A stretch of 64,000 nt of DNA from an uncultured Salinisphaerales bacterium (GTDB lineage Bacteria; Pseudomonadota; Gammaproteobacteria; Nevskiales; CAJXLF01): assembly GCA_913055805.1 (NCBI GenBank), contig CAJXLF010000005.1, positions 62,001-126,000 of the forward strand. The letters are read 5' to 3'. Under the pieces are notes generated by a model, which saw nothing but the letters and a program-made list of their open reading frames with translations, was not told the DNA's origin and did not search any database. How positions within the stretch are numbered: the stretch's first letter is position 1; every line of letters begins with the position of its first letter. A program made the translations under genes and the position numbers. Positions 18,108 to 28,194 of this stretch are shown in pieces.

Positions 18108-18772
18108 CAGGCAGCCTCCGCTACCAGGCATTCCAGCATTTCTGCCGGAGTATCGATTACCCAGTCGGCGCCCCATTGATCGGCGCTGTCGTCTTCAGCA
18201 ATGTAGCCGTATCTGACCGCAATGGTGCGCATGCCGGAGCGCCGGCCTGCGACGATGTCACGCTTGGCATCGCCTACATACAGACAATTTTCAGCCGCGT
18301 GCCCGGTGAGTTCGCAGGCCAATATCAGTGCGGCCGGGTCGGGTTTCGGTCGGGGCACCTGGTCGGCGCCAACCACACAAGCTGGTGGGGTGGGAAAGGT
18401 CAGTTGCGCCATCAGCGGGTTTGCGAGCCAGGCAGGCTTGTTGGTGACCACGCCCCAGTCCAGCCCGCGTTCGGACAAGGCTGCGAGCGCCTCATACATG
18501 CCGTCGAACAGACGACTCTCGCGGCAGACATTCGTCTCGTAGATTGCCAGAAAACGCTGGCGCAGGGTTTCATAACCGGGATCTTCTTCTTCAATATCGA
18601 AGCCGATTTTCAGCAGCCCGCGTGCGCCTCTGGATGCATGGGGGCGTATGACGTCATGCTCAAGGGGTTTCTTGTCGTTTTCTTCCAGCAGGCAATTCAG
18701 TGCGTAGCCAAGATCAGGTGCTGTATCGATCAAGGTGCCATCGAGATCAAAAAGGATGCAGGTTGTTTTCAT
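18107..18772 (-). CDS. mupP: HAD phosphatase, probably N-acetylmuramic acid 6-phosphate phosphatase MupP
   Basis: A 221-aa HAD-superfamily hydrolase with nucleophile D9 in LFDLDGTLID, a cap domain, VVTNKPAW and the acidic motif YVGDAKRDI. By similarity it would be called phosphoglycolate phosphatase. The gene order ubiG–this–yciK beside gyrA is that of P. aeruginosa PA3171-PA3173. There the middle gene encodes MupP, which dephosphorylates MurNAc-6-phosphate in anabolic peptidoglycan recycling. Orthology by synteny is an inference. It lies 9 bp downstream of ubiG. Confidence 0.8.
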   Translation of the reverse strand: MKTTCILFDLDGTLIDTAPDLGYALNCLLEENDKKPLEHDVIRPHASRGARGLLKIGFDIEEEDPGYETLRQRFLAIYETNVCRESRLFDGMYEALAALSERGLDWGVVTNKPAWLANPLMAQLTFPTPPACVVGADQVPRPKPDPAALILACELTGHAAENCLYVGDAKRDIVAGRRSGMRTIAVRYGYIAEDDSADQWGADWVIDTPAEMLECLVAEAA

Positions 18773-18781
18773 GAAGGTCGC

Positions 18782-19498
18782 TCAAGCCGGCTTCACGCAG
18801 GCCATGATGTAATTGACGTCGACGTTATCTGCCAGCTTGTATTGCTGCAGCAGAGGGTTGTAATGGATACCGGTGATATCCGTGAGCTCGAGGCCGGCAT
18901 CGCGGATCCAGCGATCCAGTTCGGAGGGCTTGATGAACTTGCTGTAGTCATGGGTGCCGCGCGGCAGCATGCCCAGAATATATTCGGCGCCGACAATGGC
19001 CAGTGCAAAGGCCTTGGGATTGCGGTTCAGGGTTGAAAAGAACAGCTTTCCCCCGGGTCGGGCGAGTCGTGCACAGGCATGAATGACAGACGTGGGGTCG
19101 GGCACATGCTCCAGCATTTCCATGCAGGTGACGACGTCGAACTGCTCCGGCAGTTCAGCAGCAAGCTCCTCGACCGGAATACGGGCGTATTGCACCGTGG
19201 CGCCGGATTCCGCCGCATGGCTTTCTGCGACATCCAGCGAGGCCTCAGCCATATCGATACCGGTCACCTCGGCGCCCGCCATGGCCATGGCTTCGGACAG
19301 CAGGCCGCCACCACAGCCCACATCCAGCGCCTTGCTGCCCGTCAGCGGGCTGTGCTTTTCGATGAAGCGCAGGCGTAGCGGGTTGATCTGGTGCAGGGGC
19401 TTCATTTCGCCGTCGGGGTCCCACCATTTATCCGCCATTTTGGCGAATTTCCTGATTTCATCGGGATCGACGTTCCCGGTCGGTTCCTGTGCTTTCAT
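18782..19498 (-). CDS. ubiG: bifunctional ubiquinone biosynthesis O-methyltransferase UbiG
   Basis: A 238-aa class I SAM-dependent methyltransferase that performs both O-methylations of ubiquinone synthesis. The family N-terminal segment FAKMADKWWDPDGEMKPLH and motif I LDVGCGGGLLSE are present. The ATG at 19498 gives the usual length. A TTG at 19510 would add four residues, and neither start has a clear ribosome site. It follows mtaD with almost no gap and is probably translated from the same message. Confidence 0.93.
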   Translation of the reverse strand: MKAQEPTGNVDPDEIRKFAKMADKWWDPDGEMKPLHQINPLRLRFIEKHSPLTGSKALDVGCGGGLLSEAMAMAGAEVTGIDMAEASLDVAESHAAESGATVQYARIPVEELAAELPEQFDVVTCMEMLEHVPDPTSVIHACARLARPGGKLFFSTLNRNPKAFALAIVGAEYILGMLPRGTHDYSKFIKPSELDRWIRDAGLELTDITGIHYNPLLQQYKLADNVDVNYIMACVKPA

Positions 19499-19512
19499 GT
19501 TGATTGCCAAGG

Positions 19513-20853
19513 TTAAACGGCGGCGGCCTGTGCAGACGCGCTAGCCAGTCTGTTTCGCCAGTCCGCCGCCCGGGTCAGGATTTCATTTTCACTCAGTGTG
19601 GTGAGCTGACGCTCGCGCAAGAGACGGCGTCCCGCGACCCAGGTGTCGCTGACCTGTGCGCGGCTGGCGGCATAGACGATCTGGGAAATGACGTTATAGA
19701 GGGGCTGTGTTTCGATGCTGCCAAGTTCGATCGCAAACAGGTCGGCCCATTTGCCGACCCGCAGGGAACCGGTCTGTTCCTCGAGCCCCAGCGCGCGGGC
19801 GCCGCCCAGCGTCGCCATATGCAGCGCCTGGCTGGCGGGCAGGGCGCTGGCATCTTCAGCTACGGCCTTGGCCAGCAGGGCGGCGGTACGTATTTCGCCC
19901 AGCATGTCCAGATCGTTGTTGCTGGCCGCACCGTCTGTGCCCAGGGCGACGTTGACGCCGGCATCCAGCAGTCTGGCTACCGGGCAAAAGCCGCTGGCCA
20001 GCTTGAGATTCGATTCGGGGCAATGCACCACATGGCAGTTGGCAAGAGCGACCTGTTCGATTTCCCTGTCGTTTAACTGCGTCATGTGTACGGCGATGAG
20101 GTCCGGGCCGAGCAGCCCGACTTCGTTCAGTCGCTGCAGCGGACGCCTGCCCGTAGTCTTTTCCGCTTCGGCGACCTCGAATGCTGTTTCGTGCACATGC
20201 ATGTTAATGCGCAGTTCCATTTCACCGTTGCGCGTGACCAGTTTTTTCAGCGGCTCATCCGAAACGGTGTAGGGGGCATGCGGCGCAAAGCTGGTGCCGA
20301 TCAGGGGGTGTCCGCGATAGGCATCACGCACCGCCTGGCCCTTGTCGAAATATTCATCCGCGCTCTGGGCCCATACAGTCGGAAAATCCAGCAGAATCAT
20401 GCCCACCAGTCCCCGCATGCCGGCTTCGGCCGCTGCATGTGCGGCCACATCGGGGAAGAAGTACATGTCATTGAAACAGGTGGTGCCGCCGCGCAGCATT
20501 TCGGCCATGGCCAGTTTCATGCCGTCAGCCACAAATTGCTCACTGACATGCTGGGCTTCGGCCGGCCAGATGTGATTGTTGAGCCAGTCCATCAGGGGCA
20601 GGTCATCAGCCAGGCCGCGCATGAGACTCATGGCGGAATGCGTATGTGCATTGATCAACCCGGGCAGCAGGGCATGCCGCTCCAGCCTGATATGCTCCCG
20701 GGCTTCAATCTGTTCCTGAGCCTGCGATGTGGGTAGAACAGCCTGGATACGGCCGCCTTCATCGATAGCGAGGCTGTGGTTTTCCAGCACCTGGCCCGGT
20801 GTTTCCACCGGCACGATCCAGCGTGCATGAATCAGGGTTTCGGCTTGCGCCAT
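19513..20853 (-). CDS. mtaD: 5'-methylthioadenosine/S-adenosylhomocysteine deaminase (TRZ/ATZ amidohydrolase)
   Basis: A 446-aa amidohydrolase with the metal-binding HTHSAMS, the MHVHET segment, VHMTQL and the GTDGAASNNDLDM loop with the catalytic Asp. In Pseudomonas the orthologue next to mtnA deaminates methylthioadenosine to methylthioinosine, the first step of an alternative salvage route. Here it is divergent from mtnA with 59 bp between the starts, which supports the same pathway. A methylthioinosine phosphorylase would be needed and is not in this window. Confidence 0.9.
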   Translation of the reverse strand: MAQAETLIHARWIVPVETPGQVLENHSLAIDEGGRIQAVLPTSQAQEQIEAREHIRLERHALLPGLINAHTHSAMSLMRGLADDLPLMDWLNNHIWPAEAQHVSEQFVADGMKLAMAEMLRGGTTCFNDMYFFPDVAAHAAAEAGMRGLVGMILLDFPTVWAQSADEYFDKGQAVRDAYRGHPLIGTSFAPHAPYTVSDEPLKKLVTRNGEMELRINMHVHETAFEVAEAEKTTGRRPLQRLNEVGLLGPDLIAVHMTQLNDREIEQVALANCHVVHCPESNLKLASGFCPVARLLDAGVNVALGTDGAASNNDLDMLGEIRTAALLAKAVAEDASALPASQALHMATLGGARALGLEEQTGSLRVGKWADLFAIELGSIETQPLYNVISQIVYAASRAQVSDTWVAGRRLLRERQLTTLSENEILTRAADWRNRLASASAQAAAV

Positions 20854-20912
20854 AGCAGGTAATCTTTACGGGGTGCGATAATGCGGTTTTCGGAACGCGC
20901 ACTATACCATCC

Positions 20913-21944
20913 ATGAATACTTTCTTGACGCAGGCAGGTCATGCGGCTTTGGCCGCGCAGGTTATCCGTCCCATCGAGTGGCGTGACGGCATGTTGTACC
21001 TGCTGGACCAGCGCCGCTTGCCCCGGGAGGAGGTTTATCTCCCCCTGGCAACCGCAGGGCAGGTGGCTGAGGCGATTCACGACATGGTTGTGCGCGGAGC
21101 ACCGGCCATAGGGATTGCGGCGGCCTATGGTGTGGCGCTCGCGGCTGCGCAGGGTGAAAAGCTTGAGGAAGCCTACCGCTTGTTGGCCGAAAGCCGGCCC
21201 ACGGCAGTGAATCTGCACTGGGCCCTGGCGCGCATGCGTGAGGTACCGCAAGACGCCGGGGCCTTGCTGGAGGCGGCGATAGCCATGCACGTAGAAGACC
21301 TTCAGCAGAATCTGCACATGGCCGAGTTGGGCGCTGCCTGCTTCACCGCACCCGTGACTATTCTCACGCATTGCAATACCGGTTCACTGGCCACGGCTGG
21401 CCACGGTACGGCATTGGGTGTGGTTCGCACGGCATTTCTGCTGGGCAAGCTCAAGGCGGTTTATGCAGGCGAAACGCGCCCATGGCTGCAGGGTGCCCGT
21501 CTGACGGCCTGGGAACTGGCCAAGGAAGGGATCAAGGGGCAACTGATTGCCGATTCGGCTGCTGCCAGCCTCATGCAGGACGGCAGGATCAACTGGGTCG
21601 TGGTGGGGGCCGACCGTATTGCGGCCAACGGCGATGTGGCCAACAAGATCGGTACCTATTCGCTGGCGGTACTTGCCCGCCACCACGGGGTGAAATTCAT
21701 GGTGGTGGCGCCGAGTGGCACGATTGATATGCAAACCGGCAGTGGCCGGGAGATTCCCATTGAGCAGCGCGTTGCCGATGAGTTACTGGCGATTGCTGGC
21801 CAGAGAGTGGCGGCAGATGGTATTGACGCCTGGAATCCGGTGTTTGATGTGACTCCAGCCAGTCTGATCGATGTCCTGGTGACCGAAAAAGGCGTGCTGG
21901 AACACCCCGATGCGGAAAAATTACAGACTTTGATGCGGCAATAG
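20913..21944 (+). CDS. mtnA: methylthioribose-1-phosphate isomerase
   Basis: A 343-aa isomerase of the methionine salvage pathway that converts methylthioribose-1-phosphate to methylthioribulose-1-phosphate. The catalytic Cys lies in [15 protein letters not shown] and the Asp in [18 protein letters not shown]. No ribosome site is visible before the ATG. A TATACC box ends only 5 bp upstream of it, so a leaderless transcript is possible. The gene is divergent from mtaD, and gyrA lies 239 bp downstream. Confidence 0.95.
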   Translation: MNTFLTQAGHAALAAQVIRPIEWRDGMLYLLDQRRLPREEVYLPLATAGQVAEAIHDMVVRGAPAIGIAAAYGVALAAAQGEKLEEAYRLLAESRPTAVNLHWALARMREVPQDAGALLEAAIAMHVEDLQQNLHMAELGAACFTAPVTILTHCNTGSLATAGHGTALGVVRTAFLLGKLKAVYAGETRPWLQGARLTAWELAKEGIKGQLIADSAAASLMQDGRINWVVVGADRIAANGDVANKIGTYSLAVLARHHGVKFMVVAPSGTIDMQTGSGREIPIEQRVADELLAIAGQRVAADGIDAWNPVFDVTPASLIDVLVTEKGVLEHPDAEKLQTLMRQ

Positions 21945-22183
21945 CGGGTGTGCGGCGACGGCGGATTGGATTCCCCTGAAAAAAGCACTTGGAATCGTTG
22001 GAAAATCCTGATTTGGGGGCAAAATCGGCCTGCCAGAAGGCGGCCCTTGTGGTATCATTTTGCGCTTTATTTCGGTAGGCATTCACCCTCCGGGAACAGA
22101 GTGGGCGGCGCATTTGTTATGTGCTCGTCATTAGTGGTTCAGGTATGGCCTGACGTCAATAAGCAAAGCGAGAAAATCACCTC

Positions 22184-24790
22184 ATGACCGAGGTCGCCAA
22201 AGAGATTCTGCAGATCAATCTCGAAGACGAGATGCGGCGTTCGTATCTCGACTACGCCATGAGCGTCATTGTCGGCCGTGCGCTGCCGGATGTTCGAGAC
22301 GGACTTAAACCGGTGCATCGTCGTGTGCTTTACGCCATGCGCGAACTGGGCAACGATTACAACAAACCCTACAAGAAATCGGCGCGTGTGGTCGGTGACG
22401 TCATCGGTAAGTATCACCCACATGGCGATTCCGCCGTCTACGACACCATTGTGCGCATGGCGCAACCGTTTTCCCTGCGTTACATGCTGGTCGACGGGCA
22501 GGGTAACTTCGGTTCAATAGACGGCGACAATGCTGCGGCCATGCGTTACACCGAAGTGCGCATGGCGCGTCTGGCGCATGAGTTGTTGGCCGATATCGAA
22601 AAAGAAACCGTCGACTTTATTCCCAACTACGATGAATCGGAGTCCGAGCCGGCAGTATTGCCGACCAAGGTTCCGAATCTGTTGATCAATGGCGGTTCCG
22701 GTATTGCCGTGGGTATGGCGACCAATATCCCGCCGCACAACCTGGGCGAGGTGGTCAAGGCGACGATCGCGCTGATTGAAGATCCGGAAATTGAAATCGA
22801 TGGCCTGATGCAGCACCTGCCAGGTCCGGATCTGCCGACCGCAGCCATCATTAATGGTGCACGCGGTATTCACGAGGCCTACCACACCGGCCGCGGCCGC
22901 ATTTACATGCGCGCCCGGGCGCACTTCGAAGACATGGACAATGGCCGGCAGCGCATCGTGGTCACCGAGCTGCCTTACCAGGTCAACAAGGCGCGCCTGC
23001 TCGAGCGGATTTCCGAACTTGTCAAAGAGAAGAAGATAGAGGGCATCTCTGACCTGCGTGACGAGTCCGACAAGGACGGTATGCGTATGGTGATTGAGCT
23101 TAAGCGCGGTGAAAACGCCGACGTCATGCTCAATAAGCTTTATCAGCAGACTGCGCTGCAGAGCGTGTTCGGCATCAATATGGTGGCGTTGGAGGGCGGC
23201 CAGCCCAAGCTGATGAATCTCAAGCAGATTCTTGAGGCATTCATCCGCCACCGCCGCGAGATTGTCACCCGCCGTACCCGTTTCGAGCTGCGTAAGGCGC
23301 GCGCCCGCGCGCATATCCTGGAAGGCCTGACGGTTGCTCTGGCGAATATTGATGAAGTTATTGCCCTGATCAAGGCGTCAAAGTCACCCGCCGATGCCAA
23401 ATCCGGTTTGATGACACAGATATGGACGCCTGGCCAGGTCACCGACCTGCTGTCGCGTGCAGGTTCGGATGCTTCGCGTCCCGAGGAATTGGAGCCGCGT
23501 TATGGCCTTGGCGACAAGGGCTACCGGCTCAGTGAGGCCCAGGCACAGGCGATTCTGGAGCTGCGTCTGCACCGACTGACCGGATTGGAACAGGACAAGA
23601 TTGTCGCCGAATACCAGGAGCTGCTGGACAATATCGCCGATCTGATCGACATCCTTGGTTCTGAAGAGCGTCTGATGACGGTGATCCGCGAAGAGCTCGA
23701 ATCGCTGGTTGAGCAGTTTGGCGATGAGCGGCGGACGGAAATTATCGAGAATCATGAAGATCTGGATATCGAGGATCTGATTACGCCCCAGGATGTGGTG
23801 GTTACCATGTCCCACGAGGGTTATATCAAGTCCCAACCGCTGGACGAGTATCGCGCTCAGCGGCGTGGCGGACGTGGCAAGAGCGCTGCCAAGACCAAGG
23901 AAGAGGATTTCATCGACAAGCTGTGGGTGACGCATACCCACGACTGGCTGCTGTGTTTCTCCAGTCGCGGCAAGGTCTACTGGATCAAGGTTTACCGGCT
24001 GCCTATGGGCGCGCGCGGCTCACGCGGCAAGCCAATCGTGAATCTGTTGCCATTGGAAGATGGGGAGCAGATCAGCGCCATCCTGCCCATCAAGGAGTTC
24101 TCCGACGACTATTGCGTGTTCATGGCCACCCGTAGCGGTACGGTCAAGAAGACCTCGCTGGAGGCGTTTTCGCGTCCGCGCCCCAGCGGCATTATTGCGC
24201 TGGATCTGCGCGGCGACGACAACCTGGTGGGTGTCGACATTACCCGTGGTGATCGCGACGTTATGCTGTTCTCGTCCGAAGGCAAGGTGGTGCGCTTCAA
24301 GGAAACCGATGTACGGCCCATGGGCCGTACGGCGGCAGGTGTTCGCGGCATCCGTATGCCCGACGACGAAGAGGTGGTGGGACTGATCGTGGTGCGTGAA
24401 GGCGACATTCTCACTGTTACCGAGCGTGGCTACGGCAAGCGCACGCCGATTGACGATTATCCGGTCCACAAGCGGGGCGGGCAGGGTGTCTGGGCCTTGA
24501 AACGCACCGAGCGGGTGGGCCATCTGGTGGCGGCCAAGGAAGTCCAGGATGGTAATGAAATCATGCTCATTACCGACTGTGGCAACCTCGTGCGCACCGG
24601 CGTGGACGACATCTCGCAACTGGGCCGTAACACGCAGGGTGTAAAAGTTATCCGCGTCGATGAAGACGATCGCGTCGTGGGCGTCGACCGGATCGTCAAC
24701 GAAGACGATGAAGATGATGCGGCCGAAGCTGGCGAAACAGACGCCGTGGCGGCTGAAGACAGTACCGATACCGAAACTACAGAGGAATAG
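22184..24790 (+). CDS. gyrA: DNA gyrase subunit A
   Basis: An 868-aa type II topoisomerase subunit. The active-site tyrosine is Y122 in AAAMRYTEV. The quinolone-resistance region reads GDSAVYD with S83 and D87, the wild-type susceptible residues in E. coli numbering. The C-terminal DNA-wrapping domain contains the GyrA box QRRGGRGK, and the tail is strongly acidic. serC begins 3 bp after the stop, so at least part of serC expression probably comes from read-through of gyrA. Confidence 0.98.
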   Translation: MTEVAKEILQINLEDEMRRSYLDYAMSVIVGRALPDVRDGLKPVHRRVLYAMRELGNDYNKPYKKSARVVGDVIGKYHPHGDSAVYDTIVRMAQPFSLRYMLVDGQGNFGSIDGDNAAAMRYTEVRMARLAHELLADIEKETVDFIPNYDESESEPAVLPTKVPNLLINGGSGIAVGMATNIPPHNLGEVVKATIALIEDPEIEIDGLMQHLPGPDLPTAAIINGARGIHEAYHTGRGRIYMRARAHFEDMDNGRQRIVVTELPYQVNKARLLERISELVKEKKIEGISDLRDESDKDGMRMVIELKRGENADVMLNKLYQQTALQSVFGINMVALEGGQPKLMNLKQILEAFIRHRREIVTRRTRFELRKARARAHILEGLTVALANIDEVIALIKASKSPADAKSGLMTQIWTPGQVTDLLSRAGSDASRPEELEPRYGLGDKGYRLSEAQAQAILELRLHRLTGLEQDKIVAEYQELLDNIADLIDILGSEERLMTVIREELESLVEQFGDERRTEIIENHEDLDIEDLITPQDVVVTMSHEGYIKSQPLDEYRAQRRGGRGKSAAKTKEEDFIDKLWVTHTHDWLLCFSSRGKVYWIKVYRLPMGARGSRGKPIVNLLPLEDGEQISAILPIKEFSDDYCVFMATRSGTVKKTSLEAFSRPRPSGIIALDLRGDDNLVGVDITRGDRDVMLFSSEGKVVRFKETDVRPMGRTAAGVRGIRMPDDEEVVGLIVVREGDILTVTERGYGKRTPIDDYPVHKRGGQGVWALKRTERVGHLVAAKEVQDGNEIMLITDCGNLVRTGVDDISQLGRNTQGVKVIRVDEDDRVVGVDRIVNEDDEDDAAEAGETDAVAAEDSTDTETTEE

Positions 24791-24793
24791 TGC

Positions 24794-25876
24794 ATGGCGC
24801 GCGTTTATAACTTCAGTGCCGGCCCGGCAGCTCTGCCGGAGGAAGTCCTGAAGCAGGCAGCTGAAGAAATGCTGGATTGGCAGGGCAGCGGCATGTCCGT
24901 GATGGAAATGAGTCATCGCGGCAAGGCCTTTGTGTCGATAGCCAGCCAGGCCGAAGCGGATTTGCGTGAACTGCTTGCCGTGCCGGACAACTACAAGGTG
25001 CTGTTCCTGCAAGGCGGGGCGACCGGCCAGTTTGCTGCGATTCCCATGAACCTGGCGCGCGGCAAGGATACTGCCGATTACGTGGTTAACGGTTCCTGGG
25101 GCAAGAAAGCGGTAAAAGAGGCTGGCAAGTACTTGCCCAATGTGCGCGTGGCTGCCCAGCCCGACAGTTTTACGGTGGCGCCCGACCCGGCTGGCTGGGA
25201 TCTGAATGCCGGGGCGGCTTATGTCCATTACACACCCAACGAAACTATTGAGGGTGTGGAATTTCATGCTGTACCGGATGTGGGCGATGTTCCTCTGGTG
25301 GCGGATATGTCATCGACCATTCTGTCGCGGCCCATCGATGTCTCGAAGTATGGCGTGATTTATGCCGGCGCCCAGAAGAACATTGGTCCGTCAGGGCTGG
25401 TCATGGTCATCGTGCGTGAGGATCTGATGGGGCAGGCTACAGCAGACTGTCCGACGGTGCTGGACTGGAAGGCGCAGGCAGACGCTGATTCGATGCTGAA
25501 TACACCGCCCTGTTATGCCTGGTACATATGCGGCCTGGTGTTCCAGTGGCTGAAGCGCCAGGGTGGGCTGGCCGGCATGGCGGAGATCAACAAGCGCAAG
25601 TCCGACAAACTGTACGCGGCCATCGAGGCTTCCGATGGCTTCTACACCAATCCGGTACAGCCGGGCAGCCGTTCCTGGATGAATGTGCCTTTCGTTTTGC
25701 GTGACGATGCCCTGGACGAGGCGTTCCTGAGTCAAGCCAAGGCGGCGGGGCTGGAAACACTCAAGGGCCACAGGTCCGTAGGCGGTATGCGTGCAAGCAT
25801 CTACAATGCCATGCCGGAAGCGGGCGTGGACGCACTTATCGATTTCATGCAGGAATTTGCCCGCAAGCAGGGTTGA
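24794..25876 (+). CDS. serC: phosphoserine aminotransferase
   Basis: A 360-aa PLP enzyme of serine and vitamin B6 biosynthesis. It starts MARVYNFSAGPAALPEEV, and the PLP lysine lies in YAGAQKNIGPSG. The AGAGGAA ribosome site overlaps the end of gyrA. It is followed 36 bp later by a phosphoglycerate dehydrogenase gene, so two consecutive steps of serine synthesis are adjacent. Confidence 0.97.
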   Translation: MARVYNFSAGPAALPEEVLKQAAEEMLDWQGSGMSVMEMSHRGKAFVSIASQAEADLRELLAVPDNYKVLFLQGGATGQFAAIPMNLARGKDTADYVVNGSWGKKAVKEAGKYLPNVRVAAQPDSFTVAPDPAGWDLNAGAAYVHYTPNETIEGVEFHAVPDVGDVPLVADMSSTILSRPIDVSKYGVIYAGAQKNIGPSGLVMVIVREDLMGQATADCPTVLDWKAQADADSMLNTPPCYAWYICGLVFQWLKRQGGLAGMAEINKRKSDKLYAAIEASDGFYTNPVQPGSRSWMNVPFVLRDDALDEAFLSQAKAAGLETLKGHRSVGGMRASIYNAMPEAGVDALIDFMQEFARKQG

Positions 25877-25912
25877 TACCGCTTATTAATTCAAGAGTTA
25901 ACTTTAACTAAC

Positions 25913-27079
25913 ATGTTCAAGATTAAGACTTTAAACAATATATCCAGCCTCGGACTTGACCGTTTTCCGCGTGAGACCTACGAGGTGGCCTCGGATATTT
26001 CGCAGCCGGACGCCATCATGCTGCGCTCCTTCAACATGCATGACATGGAAGTGCCGGCCACCGTCAGGGCGGTCGGACGTGCAGGCGCAGGCGTGAACAA
26101 CATTCCGGTCGACAAAATGAGCGCGGCCGGCATTCCGGTATTCAATGCGCCCGGCGCCAATGCCAATGCAGTGAAAGAGCTGGTGCTGACCGGTATGTTG
26201 CTGGCGGCGCGCAATGTAGTTCAGGCCTGGGATTACACCCGCGCCCTGGAGGGTGACGACGCTGCGCTCAGTGAGCAGGTCGAGGCTGGCAAGAAGACTT
26301 ACAAGGGCTTTGAACTGCCGGGCCGCACCCTCGGTGTGATCGGCCTGGGGGCGATTGGCGTAAAGGTGGCGAACACCGCCCTGGACCTGGGCATGAAAGT
26401 GGTTGGTTACGATCCGCAGATCACAGTCAAGAACGCCTGGCAGCTGCATTCCGGTGTCGAGCAGGCGCTGTCCGTGGATGAACTGCTGTCGCGGTCCGAC
26501 TTCGTTACCCTGCATGTCCCGCTGGTAGACGCCACCCGCAATCTCATCAATACCGACCGCATCCGGCTGATGCGCAAGAACGCCGTGCTGCTGAACTTTG
26601 CGCGTGGCGGTATTGTTGATGAACAGGCGGTGCTGACTGCACTCAACGAAGGCAAGCTGCTGAACTATGTCTGCGATTTCCCCAGCAATGCTGTCAAGGG
26701 CAATAGCAAGGTGATCGCATTACCGCATCTGGGCGCCTCCACAGCGGAAGCCGAGGATAATTGTGCTGTCATGATTGCGGATCAGCTGCGTGATTATCTT
26801 GAGAACGGCAATATCGTGAATTCGGTGAATTTTCCTGAGACGGTGATGCCGCGTATGGAAGGCCTGTCGCGTATCGGTATCGTCAACGCCAATGTCCCCA
26901 ACATGGTGGGGCAGATTTCCACCGTGCTGGCTAACCACGGCCTGAATATCGCGGATCTGCTGAACAAGTCGCGTGGCGAAATCGCCTACACGCTGGTGGA
27001 TGTCGACTCCGAGGTGCCCGAAGCGGCACTGCAGGAAATCGAGGGTATCAAGGGCGTGCTGTCCATTCGCACTATCTAG
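25913..27079 (+). CDS. serA: D-3-phosphoglycerate dehydrogenase (short form with ACT domain)
   Basis: A 388-aa D-isomer-specific 2-hydroxyacid dehydrogenase. It has the NAD-binding GLGAIGVKVA, the RGGIVDE segment and catalytic His in LPHLGAST. An ACT domain occupies about the last 75 residues (IGIVNANVPNMVGQIS). It catalyses the first step of serine synthesis and would feed phosphohydroxypyruvate to SerC. No ribosome site is visible; the 36-bp leader is AT-rich with repeated TTAAC. The ACT domain suggests feedback control by serine, as in the family. Confidence 0.92.
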   Translation: MFKIKTLNNISSLGLDRFPRETYEVASDISQPDAIMLRSFNMHDMEVPATVRAVGRAGAGVNNIPVDKMSAAGIPVFNAPGANANAVKELVLTGMLLAARNVVQAWDYTRALEGDDAALSEQVEAGKKTYKGFELPGRTLGVIGLGAIGVKVANTALDLGMKVVGYDPQITVKNAWQLHSGVEQALSVDELLSRSDFVTLHVPLVDATRNLINTDRIRLMRKNAVLLNFARGGIVDEQAVLTALNEGKLLNYVCDFPSNAVKGNSKVIALPHLGASTAEAEDNCAVMIADQLRDYLENGNIVNSVNFPETVMPRMEGLSRIGIVNANVPNMVGQISTVLANHGLNIADLLNKSRGEIAYTLVDVDSEVPEAALQEIEGIKGVLSIRTI

Positions 27080-27090
27080 AAGGTATGACG

Positions 27091-28194
27091 GTGAGTGGTG
27101 AGTCGGATCGTTTGAAGCAGGCAAGGCAACGTATCGATGGTATCGATGAGCAGCTGCAGCGCCTGATCAGTGAGCGTGCCGGCATTGCTCTTGAAATCGG
27201 GCGAATCAAGGAAGAGGCCGGTCAGAGTCCCCAAGCAGGTAATGGAGACCATTACCGGCCTTCGCGCGAAGCAGAGGTGTTGCGCAGGATTATCGAGCGT
27301 AATGACGGCCCGTTATCCGACGAAACCATCGCCCGGCTGATTCGCGAAATCATGTCGGCCTGTCTGGCGCTGGAGTCGCCATTGAGTGTGGCCTACCTCG
27401 GTCCTGAAGGTACTTACACCCAGGCCGCTGTGTACAAGCATTTCGGCCATGCCGTGAATGCCCATTCGATGGGCGCGATTGACGAGATTTTCCGTGAAGT
27501 TGAAGCCGGTAATGCCGACTACGGGGTAGTGCCGGTCGAAAACTCCACCGAAGGCGTGGTCAGTCATACCCTTGATCTGTTTGCCGTGTCGCCCCTGAAA
27601 ATCAGTGGCGAAGTCACGCTGCCGGTACATCATCATCTGCTGTCCAATGCGCCTGACCTGGCCCAGGTCAAACGGGTGGTTGCTCACTCGCAGTCATTGG
27701 CTCAGTGCCGTAAATGGCTGGATAGTAATCTGCCCAATGCCGTACGTGTGTCGGTGAGCAGCAATGGTGAGGCGGCCCGTATCGTCAAGAATGAGCAGGA
27801 TTCGGCGGCTATTGCCGGCCGTGCGGCTTCTGAGCTGTATGACTTGGGTATTCTGGCCAAGAATATCGAGGATGATCCCAATAATACGACCCGTTTTCTG
27901 ATTATCGGTCGCCAGTCGGTGCCTTCTACCGGCCATGACATGACTTCCTTGCTGCTGTCCGTGCATAACCGCCCGGGCGCACTCTACGACCTGTTGGCGC
28001 CTTTCGCCGCCAGCGGGGTTAATCTCTGCCGCATCGAATCCCGTCCGTCACGACGCGGTACCTGGGACTACAACTTCTTCATTGACATCGTGGGTCATGT
28101 GGAAGATGGCCAAGTACGCGAGGTGCTGGACAAGATCAAGCAGGAAGCTGCCTTTTTCAAGGTGCTAGGCTCCTATCCGAAGGCGGCGTTGTAG
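27091..28194 (+). CDS. pheA: bifunctional chorismate mutase/prephenate dehydratase
   Basis: A 367-aa P-protein of phenylalanine synthesis. The AroQ chorismate mutase helices occupy residues 1-90. The prephenate dehydratase domain contains YLGPEGTYTQAA and NNTTRFLI, and a C-terminal ACT domain has RIESRPSRR, the phenylalanine-binding motif. The GTG at 27091 is preferred because AGAAGG (27078-27083) lies 7 nt upstream. An ATG at 27085 is only 1 nt from that site. The gene overlaps hisC by one base. Confidence 0.94.
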   Translation: MSGESDRLKQARQRIDGIDEQLQRLISERAGIALEIGRIKEEAGQSPQAGNGDHYRPSREAEVLRRIIERNDGPLSDETIARLIREIMSACLALESPLSVAYLGPEGTYTQAAVYKHFGHAVNAHSMGAIDEIFREVEAGNADYGVVPVENSTEGVVSHTLDLFAVSPLKISGEVTLPVHHHLLSNAPDLAQVKRVVAHSQSLAQCRKWLDSNLPNAVRVSVSSNGEAARIVKNEQDSAAIAGRAASELYDLGILAKNIEDDPNNTTRFLIIGRQSVPSTGHDMTSLLLSVHNRPGALYDLLAPFAASGVNLCRIESRPSRRGTWDYNFFIDIVGHVEDGQVREVLDKIKQEAAFFKVLGSYPKAAL

